DNA of 17,449 nt from Gemmatimonadota bacterium (GCA_016180765.1 JACPAP010000236.1:1-17449), one strand, 5' to 3'; positions 1 to 7,556 are shown, counted from the first letter of the stretch. Translations and numbers: made by a program. Notes: generated from the letters alone by a model not told the origin.

Positions 1-1129
<1,129 letters not shown>

Positions 1130-1158
1130 GGTCCCGTCTCAGTCCCACACCCGGAGGC

Positions 1159-1191
1159 TTAATACATGCCGGGAGTGTAATGTCTTGTCAA
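1159..1191 (-). promoter_or_regulatory. Possible sigma70-type promoter for gdhA inside the 3' end of lpxK
   Basis: On the minus strand a perfect TTGACA lies at 1191-1186. It is followed 19 bases later by TGTATT (1166-1161), or 21 bases later by TATTAA (1164-1159); each matches the -10 consensus at four of six positions. The spacers are longer than ideal. The surrounding stretch, about 1159-1205, is clearly AT-rich compared with the rest of the window, and it lies right before the only gene not involved in the envelope, proteostasis or lysyl-tRNA. A start near 1154 would give a leader of about 25 nt. This is pattern matching only. Confidence 0.35.
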
Positions 1192-2082
1192 TAAATCATT
1201 TATCCGGCTTACCACGAGGTCGCCTCCCAGCTCCCACGTGGGCTCCAGATGAGCCACCAGCACTGTGGGCCGGGAGGCGAACCAAAGCCCTCGCAGCTTG
1301 ACGGCGTCCTTGTGCGTCATGACAACGTAATCAACGTCCCGGGCGACCGAGAGGAGGCGCCCGACGTCGGTCGCGGCGTACCGGTGGTGGTCTGGATGGG
1401 GAGCCGACCGAACCAGGGCGCCCAGGCAGACGAGGTGCGCCACCGCCACACCGGTCGGCGGAACTCCGGAAGATACGATTCGACGGACCAGTCGCCGGGC
1501 GGCTTCAGGGCCAGACCGTTTCCGCGTGACGACGACGATGTCGGCACGGCGCATGGCGCTCCAGGGCTCCCGCCAGGGACCGGCCGGCAGCATCCGCCGG
1601 GCTGTGTCGCTCGCCTCGGCGCTGACCAGAAGGAGATTGAGGTCCCGCCGTACGTCGAGACGCTGGAATCCGTCGTCCAGCACGATCGCGCGGGCGCCCA
1701 GGCCGACGGCGCGGCGGGCGGCGCGGGCCCGGTCTCGCCCCTGCACCACGATGGCCCCGGGCAGGCGCTCGTGGTGAACGCCGGTCTCGTCGCCGCCGTA
1801 TCCGCGCAGCACGATCCCCGGCGTCAGGCCGCGGCGCGCGCAGTGGGCGGCGATCCAGCTGGCGATGGGCGTCTTGCCGGTTCCACCCACGCTCAGGTTG
1901 CCAACGGCGATGGTTGGGACCCCGATGCGACGGCTCCGCAGCAGCCCATGCCGGTATGCCTGGACCCGGACCCGGGCGCAGGCCGCGTATGCCGCGGCGG
2001 CGGGAACCAGCGAGGCCCGAGCCAGGCGGGCGGGGGCGGTGGTAGCGGACCACAGCCAGCGGGCCGCGGCGTGGGCGCGCAT
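1159..2082 (-). CDS. lpxK: Tetraacyldisaccharide 4'-kinase LpxK, shortened
   Basis: LpxK phosphorylates the 4' position of the lipid A disaccharide at the inner face of the inner membrane, producing lipid IVA. The protein is 307 aa; E. coli LpxK is 328. Visible motifs are an N-terminal membrane-associated helix region (1-45), the P-loop GNLSVGGTGKTP (61-72), LRGYGGDE (92-99), LDDGFQRL (135-142), LPAGPWREP (165-173), PDHHRY (230-235) with the catalytic histidine region, and THKDAVKL (256-263). Between HLVCLGALVR (216-225) and PDHHRY the family normally has about 45 residues including an AGIGxPxxF segment; here there are only a few, so this part looks deleted in frame. I chose the ATG at 2082 because the P-loop is then at the usual distance and the longer frame to 2304 overlaps the preceding gene. 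GGAACGG upstream is a possible ribosome site and lies inside an inverted repeat. Confidence 0.92.
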   Translation of the reverse strand: MRAHAAARWLWSATTAPARLARASLVPAAAAYAACARVRVQAYRHGLLRSRRIGVPTIAVGNLSVGGTGKTPIASWIAAHCARRGLTPGIVLRGYGGDETGVHHERLPGAIVVQGRDRARAARRAVGLGARAIVLDDGFQRLDVRRDLNLLLVSAEASDTARRMLPAGPWREPWSAMRRADIVVVTRKRSGPEAARRLVRRIVSSGVPPTGVAVAHLVCLGALVRSAPHPDHHRYAATDVGRLLSVARDVDYVVMTHKDAVKLRGLWFASRPTVLVAHLEPTWELGGDLVVSRINDLLTRHYTPGMY

Positions 2083-2153
2083 CAGTGCCGTTCCAACTGG
2101 TGGCCCCGAATCTGGGCCAGCGAAGCACCTGGCGAAACACGTTGGAACGGCAT
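2082..2153 (-). CDS. Possible 23-codon small ORF filling the acyltransferase-lpxK gap
   Basis: The stop codon of the upstream acyltransferase (2155-2153) overlaps an ATG as TGATG. From this ATG a frame of 23 codons begins MPFQRVSPGA, ends LERH, and terminates with a TGA (2084-2082) that again overlaps the lpxK ATG as TGATG. The same TGATG junction is used at lpxA-lpxB and lolD-mcsA in this window. The peptide resembles nothing I know and is arginine-containing without a membrane segment. It could serve only to carry ribosomes through the inverted repeat, keeping lpxK translation coupled. A chance open frame is quite possible at this length. Confidence 0.25.
   Translation of the reverse strand: MPFQRVSPGASLAQIRGHQLERH
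2086..2152. repeat. Perfect 12-bp inverted repeat spanning the DUF374-lpxK gap
   Basis: The plus strand reads TGCCGTTCCAAC at 2086-2097 and its exact reverse complement GTTGGAACGGCA at 2141-2152, with 43 bases between. Inside the spacer is a second stem, TGGCCC (2101-2106) with GGGCCA (2114-2119). In the transcript the outer stem begins immediately after the acyltransferase stop codon and ends three bases before the lpxK AUG. The 3' arm contains GGAACGG, the only plausible ribosome site for lpxK. No T-tract follows, so it does not look like a terminator. Confidence 0.8.
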
Positions 2154-2752
2154 CAGCCAGCGGCGCGGTGAGCAACCTGCTCGAGGCGCTCCTGCAAGCG
2201 GCTGGTCGCGGGCCGCAGGTCGCGCCGCCCGGTGGCGGGGACGGAAAACGGGACCCCATAGGCCACCCGGACGCTGGCCCCAGGCGCCGGCACGAGGAAG
2301 CCATCCCACGAGCCCAGCCGCCAAGCGGGGTGGGCAGCCACAGCGACGGGGATGATCGGTGCGCCGGTGCTCAGGGCGGCCGCCACCGCGCCAGGCTTGG
2401 CGTGCTCCCGCGGTCCGCGGGGTCCGTCGGCCGCGATAGCGACCTGACCGCCCCGCCGCAGCGAGCGAATCAGGCCGAGGAGCGCGCACACGCCCCCGCG
2501 GGTGGATGAGCCGCGGAGCGTGCGATAGCCCCATTGACCCGCGACGTGGGCCAGCGGGTTCGCGTCTGGGTGGCGGCTGATCAGCAGCGTCGTCCCGCCG
2601 TAGCGGTGCAGCCAGAGCAGCGGGAGGAAGTGCCCGTGCCACAAGGCCCAGATGGCGGGCTGGCTGCCGGGCCAGAAGCCGACGAGGTGCTCTCGGCCCA
2701 CGACCTCAAAGCGCCAGGTTGCCGCCAGGGTCCGGATGAGGGAGCTGATCAC
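2153..2752 (-). CDS. DUF374 lysophospholipid acyltransferase-like protein, candidate late lipid A acyltransferase
   Basis: This 199-aa protein belongs to the DUF374 acyltransferase group. It shows LWHGHFLPLLW (37-47) with the His-containing active-site region, LISRHPDANPLAHVAGQWG (57-75), RGSSTRGG (80-87), ADGPRGPREHAKPGAVA (108-124) and TGAPIIPVAV (129-138). DUF374 includes LpxJ, a late lipid A acyltransferase of Helicobacter and Campylobacter. Its position between lpxB and lpxK suggests it adds a secondary acyl chain to lipid A, which is inference. The start is GTG at 2752, where GTGA overlaps the lpxB stop by 3 bases, implying translational coupling; the family motifs fit a start here and upstream residues in this frame are a shadow of lpxB. 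No LpxL/LpxM-type acyltransferase is present in the window. Alternatively it could act on a phospholipid. Confidence 0.87.
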   Translation of the reverse strand: MISSLIRTLAATWRFEVVGREHLVGFWPGSQPAIWALWHGHFLPLLWLHRYGGTTLLISRHPDANPLAHVAGQWGYRTLRGSSTRGGVCALLGLIRSLRRGGQVAIAADGPRGPREHAKPGAVAAALSTGAPIIPVAVAAHPAWRLGSWDGFLVPAPGASVRVAYGVPFSVPATGRRDLRPATSRLQERLEQVAHRAAG

Positions 2753-3864
2753 GCCACCAACTCGAGGGCCCACGCCGCGGTGCGCCGGGCGGCGCCGGGA
2801 CTGCCCAGCTGCGCCCGGACGCCCCGGTATGCGGCCCGCTGTTGCCGCGCCGCCGGTCCGTCGGGATCCAGGAGCGGCAACGCGGCCGCGACGATGGGCT
2901 CTACCCGTGCGTCGCGTTGGATCAGCTCCGGCACCACGGCGCGGCCGGCCAGCAGATTGGCCAGGCCCACGAACGGCACGCGGGCCACGCGGCGGGCCAC
3001 CGCGTAGGACCAGGCATCGGTTCGGTATACGACGACGCTGGGCACGCCCACGATGGCGGCCTCGAGCGTGGCGGTGCCAGCCTTGCACAGGGCGCAGTCG
3101 GCCGCCGCCAGCACCACAGCGGCGCCGCTCCCAGACAGCCGGAGGTCGTCCGATCCCGGATACTCGCAGCCCGGCACCGCCGCGACCACGGTGTCGAGGT
3201 CCGGGTGGAACGCGCGCAGGCGCCGCGCCGCGTCGCGGAGCACCGGCCAGAGACGGCGCACCTCGGACGGGCGGCTGCCGGGAAGGAGGGCGAGCACCCG
3301 CGAGCCCGCGTCGAGGCCGAGTGCCGCGCGGGCGGCGGTCCCGCTCGGGTAGGGAACGTCCAGGAGAGGATGCCCCACGAACCTGGCCGGCACGCCGCGC
3401 GACCGGAAGAACGCTTCTTCGAACGGCAGGATCACGGCCAACGCCCGGACCGTGCGGCGCAACCGGTCCGCCCGTCTGGGCGCCCACGCCCACGCCTGCG
3501 GTGCGACATAGTAGAGCGCCGGGATCCCGGCGGTCCCTGCGGCTTGGGCGACCGGAAGGTTGAATCCCGGGTAGTCCACCAGGATCACGAGGTGGTAGCG
3601 GCGTTCCAAGAAGCGCCGTCGCAGCTGCCGGAAGACGGAGGCGTGCGCCACGAGTCGCTTCAGGGGCTCGGCGAATCCTATGGCGGAGAGCGACTCAACC
3701 CGTTCCAAGAGGGTGGCGCCGGCGGCCGCCATGGCCCCGCCGCCCACGCCTTCGATCTGGACGTCGGGCCGCTGTTCGCGGAGGGCCCGGAGCAGGGCGG
3801 CGGCGTAGCGGTCTCCCGACGGCTCCCCGGCGCAGACGCACACCCGGAGCGCCTGCGCCGTCAT
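2749..3864 (-). CDS. lpxB: Lipid A disaccharide synthase LpxB
   Basis: LpxB is a GT-B glycosyltransferase (family GT19) that joins UDP-2,3-diacylglucosamine and lipid X into the lipid A disaccharide at the inner membrane. The product is 371 aa; E. coli LpxB is 382. Seen in order are VCAGEPSGDRYAAALL near the N-terminus (12-18 being AGEPSGD), GGGAM (41-45), ILVDYPGFNLPVA (94-106), YYVAPQAWAWAPRR (118-131), FVGHPLLD (162-169), LALLPGSRPSEVRRL (191-205), KAGTATLEAA (261-270) and VPELIQ (311-316). The last two form the nucleotide-sugar site. The ATG at 3864 overlaps the lpxA stop as TGATG. The longer frame reaching 4302 is a shadow of lpxA. A strong 10-bp hairpin in the lpxA 3' end lies 11 nt before this start and could modulate its translation. 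Confidence 0.97.
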   Translation of the reverse strand: MTAQALRVCVCAGEPSGDRYAAALLRALREQRPDVQIEGVGGGAMAAAGATLLERVESLSAIGFAEPLKRLVAHASVFRQLRRRFLERRYHLVILVDYPGFNLPVAQAAGTAGIPALYYVAPQAWAWAPRRADRLRRTVRALAVILPFEEAFFRSRGVPARFVGHPLLDVPYPSGTAARAALGLDAGSRVLALLPGSRPSEVRRLWPVLRDAARRLRAFHPDLDTVVAAVPGCEYPGSDDLRLSGSGAAVVLAAADCALCKAGTATLEAAIVGVPSVVVYRTDAWSYAVARRVARVPFVGLANLLAGRAVVPELIQRDARVEPIVAAALPLLDPDGPAARQQRAAYRGVRAQLGSPGAARRTAAWALELVA

Positions 3865-4667
3865 CACACCAGCACGCCCCGTTCCGCCCCGGAACGGGGC
3901 ACACCTCGCTGCGAGCTCACCACGAAGTCCACCAGCCGCATGACATCGGGGAGGTCCGAGCTCTCCAGCCGCAGGCGCTCCACCGCCTGGCTCAGACTCA
4001 GCGTGGAGTTGAACAGGAGCCGGTAGGCGTGCTTCAGCGCGCCACGCACCTCGGCGGGGAAGCCGGCCCGCACCAGCCCCAGGGAGTTGATGCCGTAGAG
4101 CTTCATGGGGTTGCCCGCGGCGCGCGTGAAGGTCGGAACGTCCTGGGGGACCCGGGAGCCCCCGCCTACCAGGGCAAAGCGGCCGATGCGGACGAACTGG
4201 TGGATGGGAGGGAGGCCGCCGATCGTCGCGTTGGCTTCCACGTGCACGTGGCCTGCCAGCTGGACCGCGTTGGCGATCACGACGTCGTCCTCGATCACGC
4301 AATCGTGGGCCACGTGGACGTACGCCATCAGATAGCAGCGCTTCCCCACTACGGTCTTGCCCGTCGCCGCCGTGCCGCGATGCAGGGTCGCGTACTCGCG
4401 AATCCGGGTTTCGTCGCCGATATCGAGCGAGGTGGCCTCGCCTTGGTACTTGAAGTCTTGAGGATCGGCGCCCAACACCGCACCCGGGCCTACCGCGCAG
4501 CCCGCGCCGAGCGTGGTGTCACGCTGGATCACGGCGTGGGGGCCGACGGTGGTGCCCGCGCCGATCTGCACGCCCGGGCCGACGATGCAATAGGGGCCCA
4601 CCACCACGTCGGGTCCCAAGGCCGCGCCGGGGTCCACGATGGCCGTCGGGTGGACGCGCGCGGTCAT
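3864..4667 (-). CDS. lpxA: UDP-N-acetylglucosamine O-acyltransferase LpxA
   Basis: LpxA carries out the first lipid A step, moving a 3-hydroxyacyl chain from ACP to the 3-OH of UDP-GlcNAc in the cytoplasm. The 267-aa product is close to the usual 262. The N-terminal two thirds is a left-handed beta-helix of hexapeptide repeats, starting HPTAIVDPGAALG (6-18). The catalytic histidine is H121 in VAHDC (119-123), followed by LAGHV (137-141) and GGLPPIHQFVRIG (150-162), where many homologues have Ser-Ala-Val rather than Pro-Pro-Ile. GNPMKLYGINSLGLVRAGF (185-203) and the following helices are the C-terminal domain. The ATG at 4667 overlaps the lpxC-fabZ stop (ATGA). The 6-base pair GTGGAC/GTCCAC flanks this start, a weak possible hairpin. 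Acyl chain length cannot be predicted with confidence. Confidence 0.97.
   Translation of the reverse strand: MTARVHPTAIVDPGAALGPDVVVGPYCIVGPGVQIGAGTTVGPHAVIQRDTTLGAGCAVGPGAVLGADPQDFKYQGEATSLDIGDETRIREYATLHRGTAATGKTVVGKRCYLMAYVHVAHDCVIEDDVVIANAVQLAGHVHVEANATIGGLPPIHQFVRIGRFALVGGGSRVPQDVPTFTRAAGNPMKLYGINSLGLVRAGFPAEVRGALKHAYRLLFNSTLSLSQAVERLRLESSDLPDVMRLVDFVVSSQRGVPRSGAERGVLV
3876..3900. promoter_or_regulatory. Perfect 10-bp GC-rich hairpin at the lpxA end, just upstream of lpxB
   Basis: Plus strand GCCCCGTTCC (3876-3885) and GGAACGGGGC (3891-3900) are exact reverse complements separated by a 5-base loop. The hairpin lies within the last codons of lpxA, and its 3' arm in the mRNA ends 11 nt before the lpxB AUG. 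It is not followed by a T-tract on either strand, so it is not a standard intrinsic terminator. The arm core CCGTTCC/GGAACGG is shared with the inverted repeat before lpxK. It may slow or gate ribosomes at the lpxA-lpxB junction or protect mRNA ends, which is inference. Confidence 0.6.
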
Positions 4668-5944
4668 CGGTCCACGATGCGCGCCATCATCTCCGCTTCG
4701 GCCACTACCTGGCCGTCCACGTACCCGACCCCGCGCATGCGGCAGGTGCGCCCGCGGAACTGGAGCATCTCGAGCTCGAAGCGGACCTGATCTCCGGGGA
4801 CTACCGGGCGCCGGAACTTCACCTCGTCCAGCGACATGAAGTAGACGACCTTGTGCTCCGGCCGCTCCACGGCGCCCATCAGCAGCAGACCTCCCACCTG
4901 GGCCATCGCCTCCACGATCAACACGCCCGGCATGATCGGGTGCCCGGGGAAATGGCCCTGGAAGAAGGGTTCGTTGATGGTGACGTTCTTGATGCCCACG
5001 ATCCGCTCCCGCCCCTGCACCTCCACGATCCGGTCCACCAGCAGCATGGGATAGCGGTGCGGCAGCACGCCCAGAATGCGCTCGATGTCCATGGCGGGAG
5101 GCGCCGTGAGCGAGGTCACGCGCCGAAGGGCACGCACCAGCGCGACGTTCCCCTGGTGCGACGGCCGGAACGCGACGATCTCGGCGTGGAGCCGGCCGCC
5201 CAGCAGCGCGAGGTCGCCGAGGAGATCGGTGGCCTTGTGTCGGACGAACTCATCCGGCCAACGGAGCTGGGTGCCGACCACGCCGGACTCGGAGAGCAAG
5301 ACGGCGCCGTCCTGGCGCGCGCCCCGCCCCAAGCCCTTGGCCTTCAGGGCCTCGGCCTCCGAGAGGAAGCCGAACGTGCGGGCCCCGGCCAGCTCGGTCG
5401 CAAAGCGCTCGGGGCTGATGTCGTAGCAGCCGGACTGGCGCCCGATCAGCGGGTGGGGCCACTCGATGGTGACGGTGAGCCGCAGGCCGTCGCGGGGGGC
5501 CACCAGGTAGGTGGCATCTTCCTCGCGAACGGTGAGCGGCGAGCTTACCCGAAACCCGGCGGGGCTGCCACCGTTCTCGGCCATGCCCGCCTGTGCCAGG
5601 GCCTCGAAAAACGGTTTGGCGCTCCCGTCGCCGTTGGGTGGCTCCGGGCCGTCGAGGTCGATCAGCACATCATCCAGCCCGTGCGCCGCGACCGCCGCGA
5701 GCACGTGTTCGACGGTGGTGACGGTGGCCTCGCCGGCCGTCAATGCCGTGCGCCGCTCCACACTGCTGACGTTCTCGGCCAGGGCGGGAATCCGCGGCTG
5801 GCCGGAGAGATCGGTCCGGCGGAACACGATCCCTTCCCCCGCCGGCGCCGGTCGGAAGGTCAGCTTGGTCGTCGCGCCGGTGTGGATCCCGGTGCCCGAC
5901 ACCTGCGCAGACCCGGCGATCGAGCGCCTAGGCATGGGCGTCAT
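4664..5944 (-). CDS. lpxC-fabZ: Bifunctional LpxC deacetylase / FabZ 3-hydroxyacyl-ACP dehydratase fusion
   Basis: This single 426-aa chain has two enzymes. Residues 1 to about 277 are LpxC, the zinc-dependent deacetylase and committed lipid A step: TVEHVLAA (77-84) with base E79 and zinc ligand H80, RTFGFLSEAE (189-198), HKATDLLGDL (236-245) giving zinc ligands H236 and D240, and general acid H263 in SHQGN. After a short linker, residues about 286-426 are FabZ: LPHRYPMLLVDR (294-305), FFQGHFPGHPIMPGVL (327-342), catalytic H331 and E345, and GDQV (384-387). FabZ dehydrates 3-hydroxyacyl-ACP, which is also the acyl donor for LpxA and LpxD, so one polypeptide sits at the fatty acid/lipid A branch. 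The fusion is known in Bacteroidetes and relatives. The ATG at 5944 overlaps lpxD by 17 bases; an ATG at 5935 is an alternative. Confidence 0.96.
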   Translation of the reverse strand: MTPMPRRSIAGSAQVSGTGIHTGATTKLTFRPAPAGEGIVFRRTDLSGQPRIPALAENVSSVERRTALTAGEATVTTVEHVLAAVAAHGLDDVLIDLDGPEPPNGDGSAKPFFEALAQAGMAENGGSPAGFRVSSPLTVREEDATYLVAPRDGLRLTVTIEWPHPLIGRQSGCYDISPERFATELAGARTFGFLSEAEALKAKGLGRGARQDGAVLLSESGVVGTQLRWPDEFVRHKATDLLGDLALLGGRLHAEIVAFRPSHQGNVALVRALRRVTSLTAPPAMDIERILGVLPHRYPMLLVDRIVEVQGRERIVGIKNVTINEPFFQGHFPGHPIMPGVLIVEAMAQVGGLLLMGAVERPEHKVVYFMSLDEVKFRRPVVPGDQVRFELEMLQFRGRTCRMRGVGYVDGQVVAEAEMMARIVDR

Positions 5945-6968
5945 GGTGTGCGATGCGCTCCAATCGGTGCACGATGGGGGTCAACCGCCGCAGGGCGGCC
6001 GCCTGGCGAAGCACCTCGTGATGGCTGCGGGCGGGGTAGCCAGACACGGTGGCACCAGCCGGCACGTCGCCGATGACACCGCCCTGGGCGGCGACCCGCG
6101 CCCCGCGGTGCACCGTAAGGTGATCCGCCAGCCCGGCTTGCCCCGCCAGGATGACGTGGTCTTCGATCACCGTGCTGCCCGCGATCCCGACCTGGGCCAT
6201 GATCACGCAGCGGGTCCCGATGCGCACGTTGTGAGCCACCTGAACCAGGTTGTCGATCTTGGTGCCGGGTCCCACCACAGTGTCCCCAACGCTGCCACGG
6301 TCGATCGTGGTGTTGGCGCCGACCTCGACGTCATCCCCCAGCACGCAGCGGCCAACGTGGGGGAGCCGCTCGAGGTGGGAGACCTGCTCCTTGCCGTCCC
6401 CGGAGGGCGTGAAACGAAATCCCTCGCCGCCCACCCGGGCCCCGGCATGGATCACCACCCGATCTCCCGCCACCGTGCCGGCATGCAGCACGGCGTGCTC
6501 GCCCACTCGGCACCGGCTTCCCAGGCGAACGCCGTCCCCGATCACTGCGCCCGCCTCCACGATACAGTCAGGCCCCAGTCGGACCTGCGCGCCGAGCGTC
6601 GCGTGAGGCCCGAGGGCGATGCGACCCTCCCACCAAATCCCCCGGCCCAGGCGGGCGCTGGGGTGCACGCCCCATGCCGGGTTCGGCTTCGGGTACAACG
6701 CGGCCAGCACGGCCCGCAGCGCCCGGTGGGCGTCCGGCACCACAATGCGGGTGGCGGGGCCCGCAGTCAGGGTGCGGAACCGCGGCGTCATCAGCACCGC
6801 GCCGGCGGTGGAGCCGCGAAGGTAGGGGAGGTAACGTGCCGAGGCCAGCAAGGCGAGCTCGCGGGGCCCGGCCCGATCGAGTGGGGCGACCCCGACGAGC
6901 TCCACGTCTTCCAGCCCGATGAGCTCGCCGTCCACCAGCCGAGCCACCGCGCCGGCGGTGAGCACCAT
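5928..6968 (-). CDS. lpxD: UDP-3-O-(3-hydroxyacyl)glucosamine N-acyltransferase LpxD
   Basis: LpxD adds the second 3-hydroxyacyl chain, from ACP to the 2-amine freed by LpxC. The product is 346 aa; E. coli LpxD is 341. Residues 1 to about 95 form the uridine-binding domain (LADLD-like region VGVAPLDRAGPRELALL 25-41), then PNPAWGVHPSARLG (95-108) opens the left-handed beta-helix of hexapeptide repeats (about 100-310). IDNLVQVAHNVRIG (238-251) holds the catalytic histidine (H246) and ADHLTV (281-286) the second conserved histidine (H283). SGYPARSH (309-316) and a C-terminal helix end the protein. The ATG at 6968 lies two bases after the skp stop, and the longer frame up to 7499 is a shadow of skp. 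Being next to lpxC-fabZ and lpxA is the expected pathway cluster. Confidence 0.97.
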   Translation of the reverse strand: MVLTAGAVARLVDGELIGLEDVELVGVAPLDRAGPRELALLASARYLPYLRGSTAGAVLMTPRFRTLTAGPATRIVVPDAHRALRAVLAALYPKPNPAWGVHPSARLGRGIWWEGRIALGPHATLGAQVRLGPDCIVEAGAVIGDGVRLGSRCRVGEHAVLHAGTVAGDRVVIHAGARVGGEGFRFTPSGDGKEQVSHLERLPHVGRCVLGDDVEVGANTTIDRGSVGDTVVGPGTKIDNLVQVAHNVRIGTRCVIMAQVGIAGSTVIEDHVILAGQAGLADHLTVHRGARVAAQGGVIGDVPAGATVSGYPARSHHEVLRQAAALRRLTPIVHRLERIAHHDAHA

Positions 6969-6970
6969 CG

Positions 6971-7507
6971 CTACTGCTGCTGCTGGCCGGCCTTCAGCCG
7001 TTGGACCACGAGCGCCGTCATGTCCAGGGACTGGTCGGCGGCGATGATCCCGCTTCCCGGGGCCGCAACGTCGAACATGATACCGATGTTGCGCTCCGCC
7101 CGGATGCCTTCGATCACCGCTTTGACGCGGTCCTCCAGCGGCTGGATCAGCTCCCGCTCGCGTTCCTGGGCCCGCTGGCGCAGCTCGTTGGAGCGCTGGT
7201 CCACCTGCTGCTGGAGGCGGCGAATCTCGGCCTCCTTGGTTTGCCGCTGGGAGGCCGACAGCCCCACGGAGCTCTGCTGGTACGCCGCCACGGTCGAATC
7301 CAACCGCTGCCGCAGGCGCAGCATCTCGCTCTGAAAGCCTTCCAGCTCCTTGCTGTAGGTCGATTCGGCCGCCGCATAGCCGGGCGTCTGCTGCAGAATG
7401 GCCTGCGAGTTCACGAAGGCCAGCCGCACGGAGGTCTGCTGTTGCGGTGCCGCCGCAAGTCCCGCGACGACCAGGACGGCCAGGGCCGGTAGAGCCCAAC
7501 GTGCCAT
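6971..7507 (-). CDS. skp: OmpH/Skp-family periplasmic chaperone
   Basis: Skp holds unfolded outer-membrane proteins in the periplasm and hands them to the Bam complex. The 178-aa product matches the family length. It begins with a signal peptide (positive MAR, hydrophobic WALPALAVLVVAGLAAA, predicted cleavage near residue 20-21), then VRLAFVNSQAILQQTPGY (27-44), the characteristic N-terminal strand. A long charged coiled coil covers about 48-140 (QRLDSTVAAYQQSS, KEAEIRRLQQQVDQRSNELR), followed by GIMFDVAAPGSGIIAADQSLDMTALVV with the conserved C-terminal strand. It ends in a short Gln run. I chose the ATG at 7507 because of a clear GGAG ribosome site and the signal peptide; the longer frame to 7663 overlaps bamA. 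It follows bamA by 49 bp, the usual bamA-skp-lpxD order. Confidence 0.94.
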   Translation of the reverse strand: MARWALPALAVLVVAGLAAAPQQQTSVRLAFVNSQAILQQTPGYAAAESTYSKELEGFQSEMLRLRQRLDSTVAAYQQSSVGLSASQRQTKEAEIRRLQQQVDQRSNELRQRAQERERELIQPLEDRVKAVIEGIRAERNIGIMFDVAAPGSGIIAADQSLDMTALVVQRLKAGQQQQ

Positions 7508-7513
7508 GTTTCG

Positions 7514-7517
7514 CTCC
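7514..7517 (-). promoter_or_regulatory. Shine-Dalgarno site fixing the skp start
   Basis: GGAG on the minus strand, six bases before the ATG at 7507. It is the clearest ribosome site in the window and settles the start against the longer frame that would overlap bamA. Confidence 0.75.
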
Positions 7518-7556
7518 AGGTACACGGAAAGGATGTCGGGTGCTAGGCCCCGGGGA

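Noticed and set aside
1130..1158. An intrinsic terminator between lpxK and gdhA
   Set aside because: No stem with a following T-tract is seen in these 29 bases.
2083..2304. An N-terminal extension of LpxK to a start at 2304
   Set aside because: The extra 74 residues are a frame-shifted reading of the acyltransferase gene, with no LpxK homology.
2753..3493. An N-terminal extension of the DUF374 protein
   Set aside because: The added sequence is a shadow of lpxB, Arg/Gly/Pro-rich; the GTG overlapping the lpxB stop fits the family length.
5511..7334. Plus-strand frames opposite lpxC-fabZ, lpxD and skp, and similar ones at 1249-2355, 2842-4026 and 16145-17389
   Set aside because: All are antisense shadows of identified genes, and their start positions match no ribosome site or conserved domain.
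7548..7555. CCCCGGGG palindrome between bamA and skp as a terminator
   Set aside because: It has no loop and no T-tract follows it; an 8-base GC palindrome is unremarkable at this composition.
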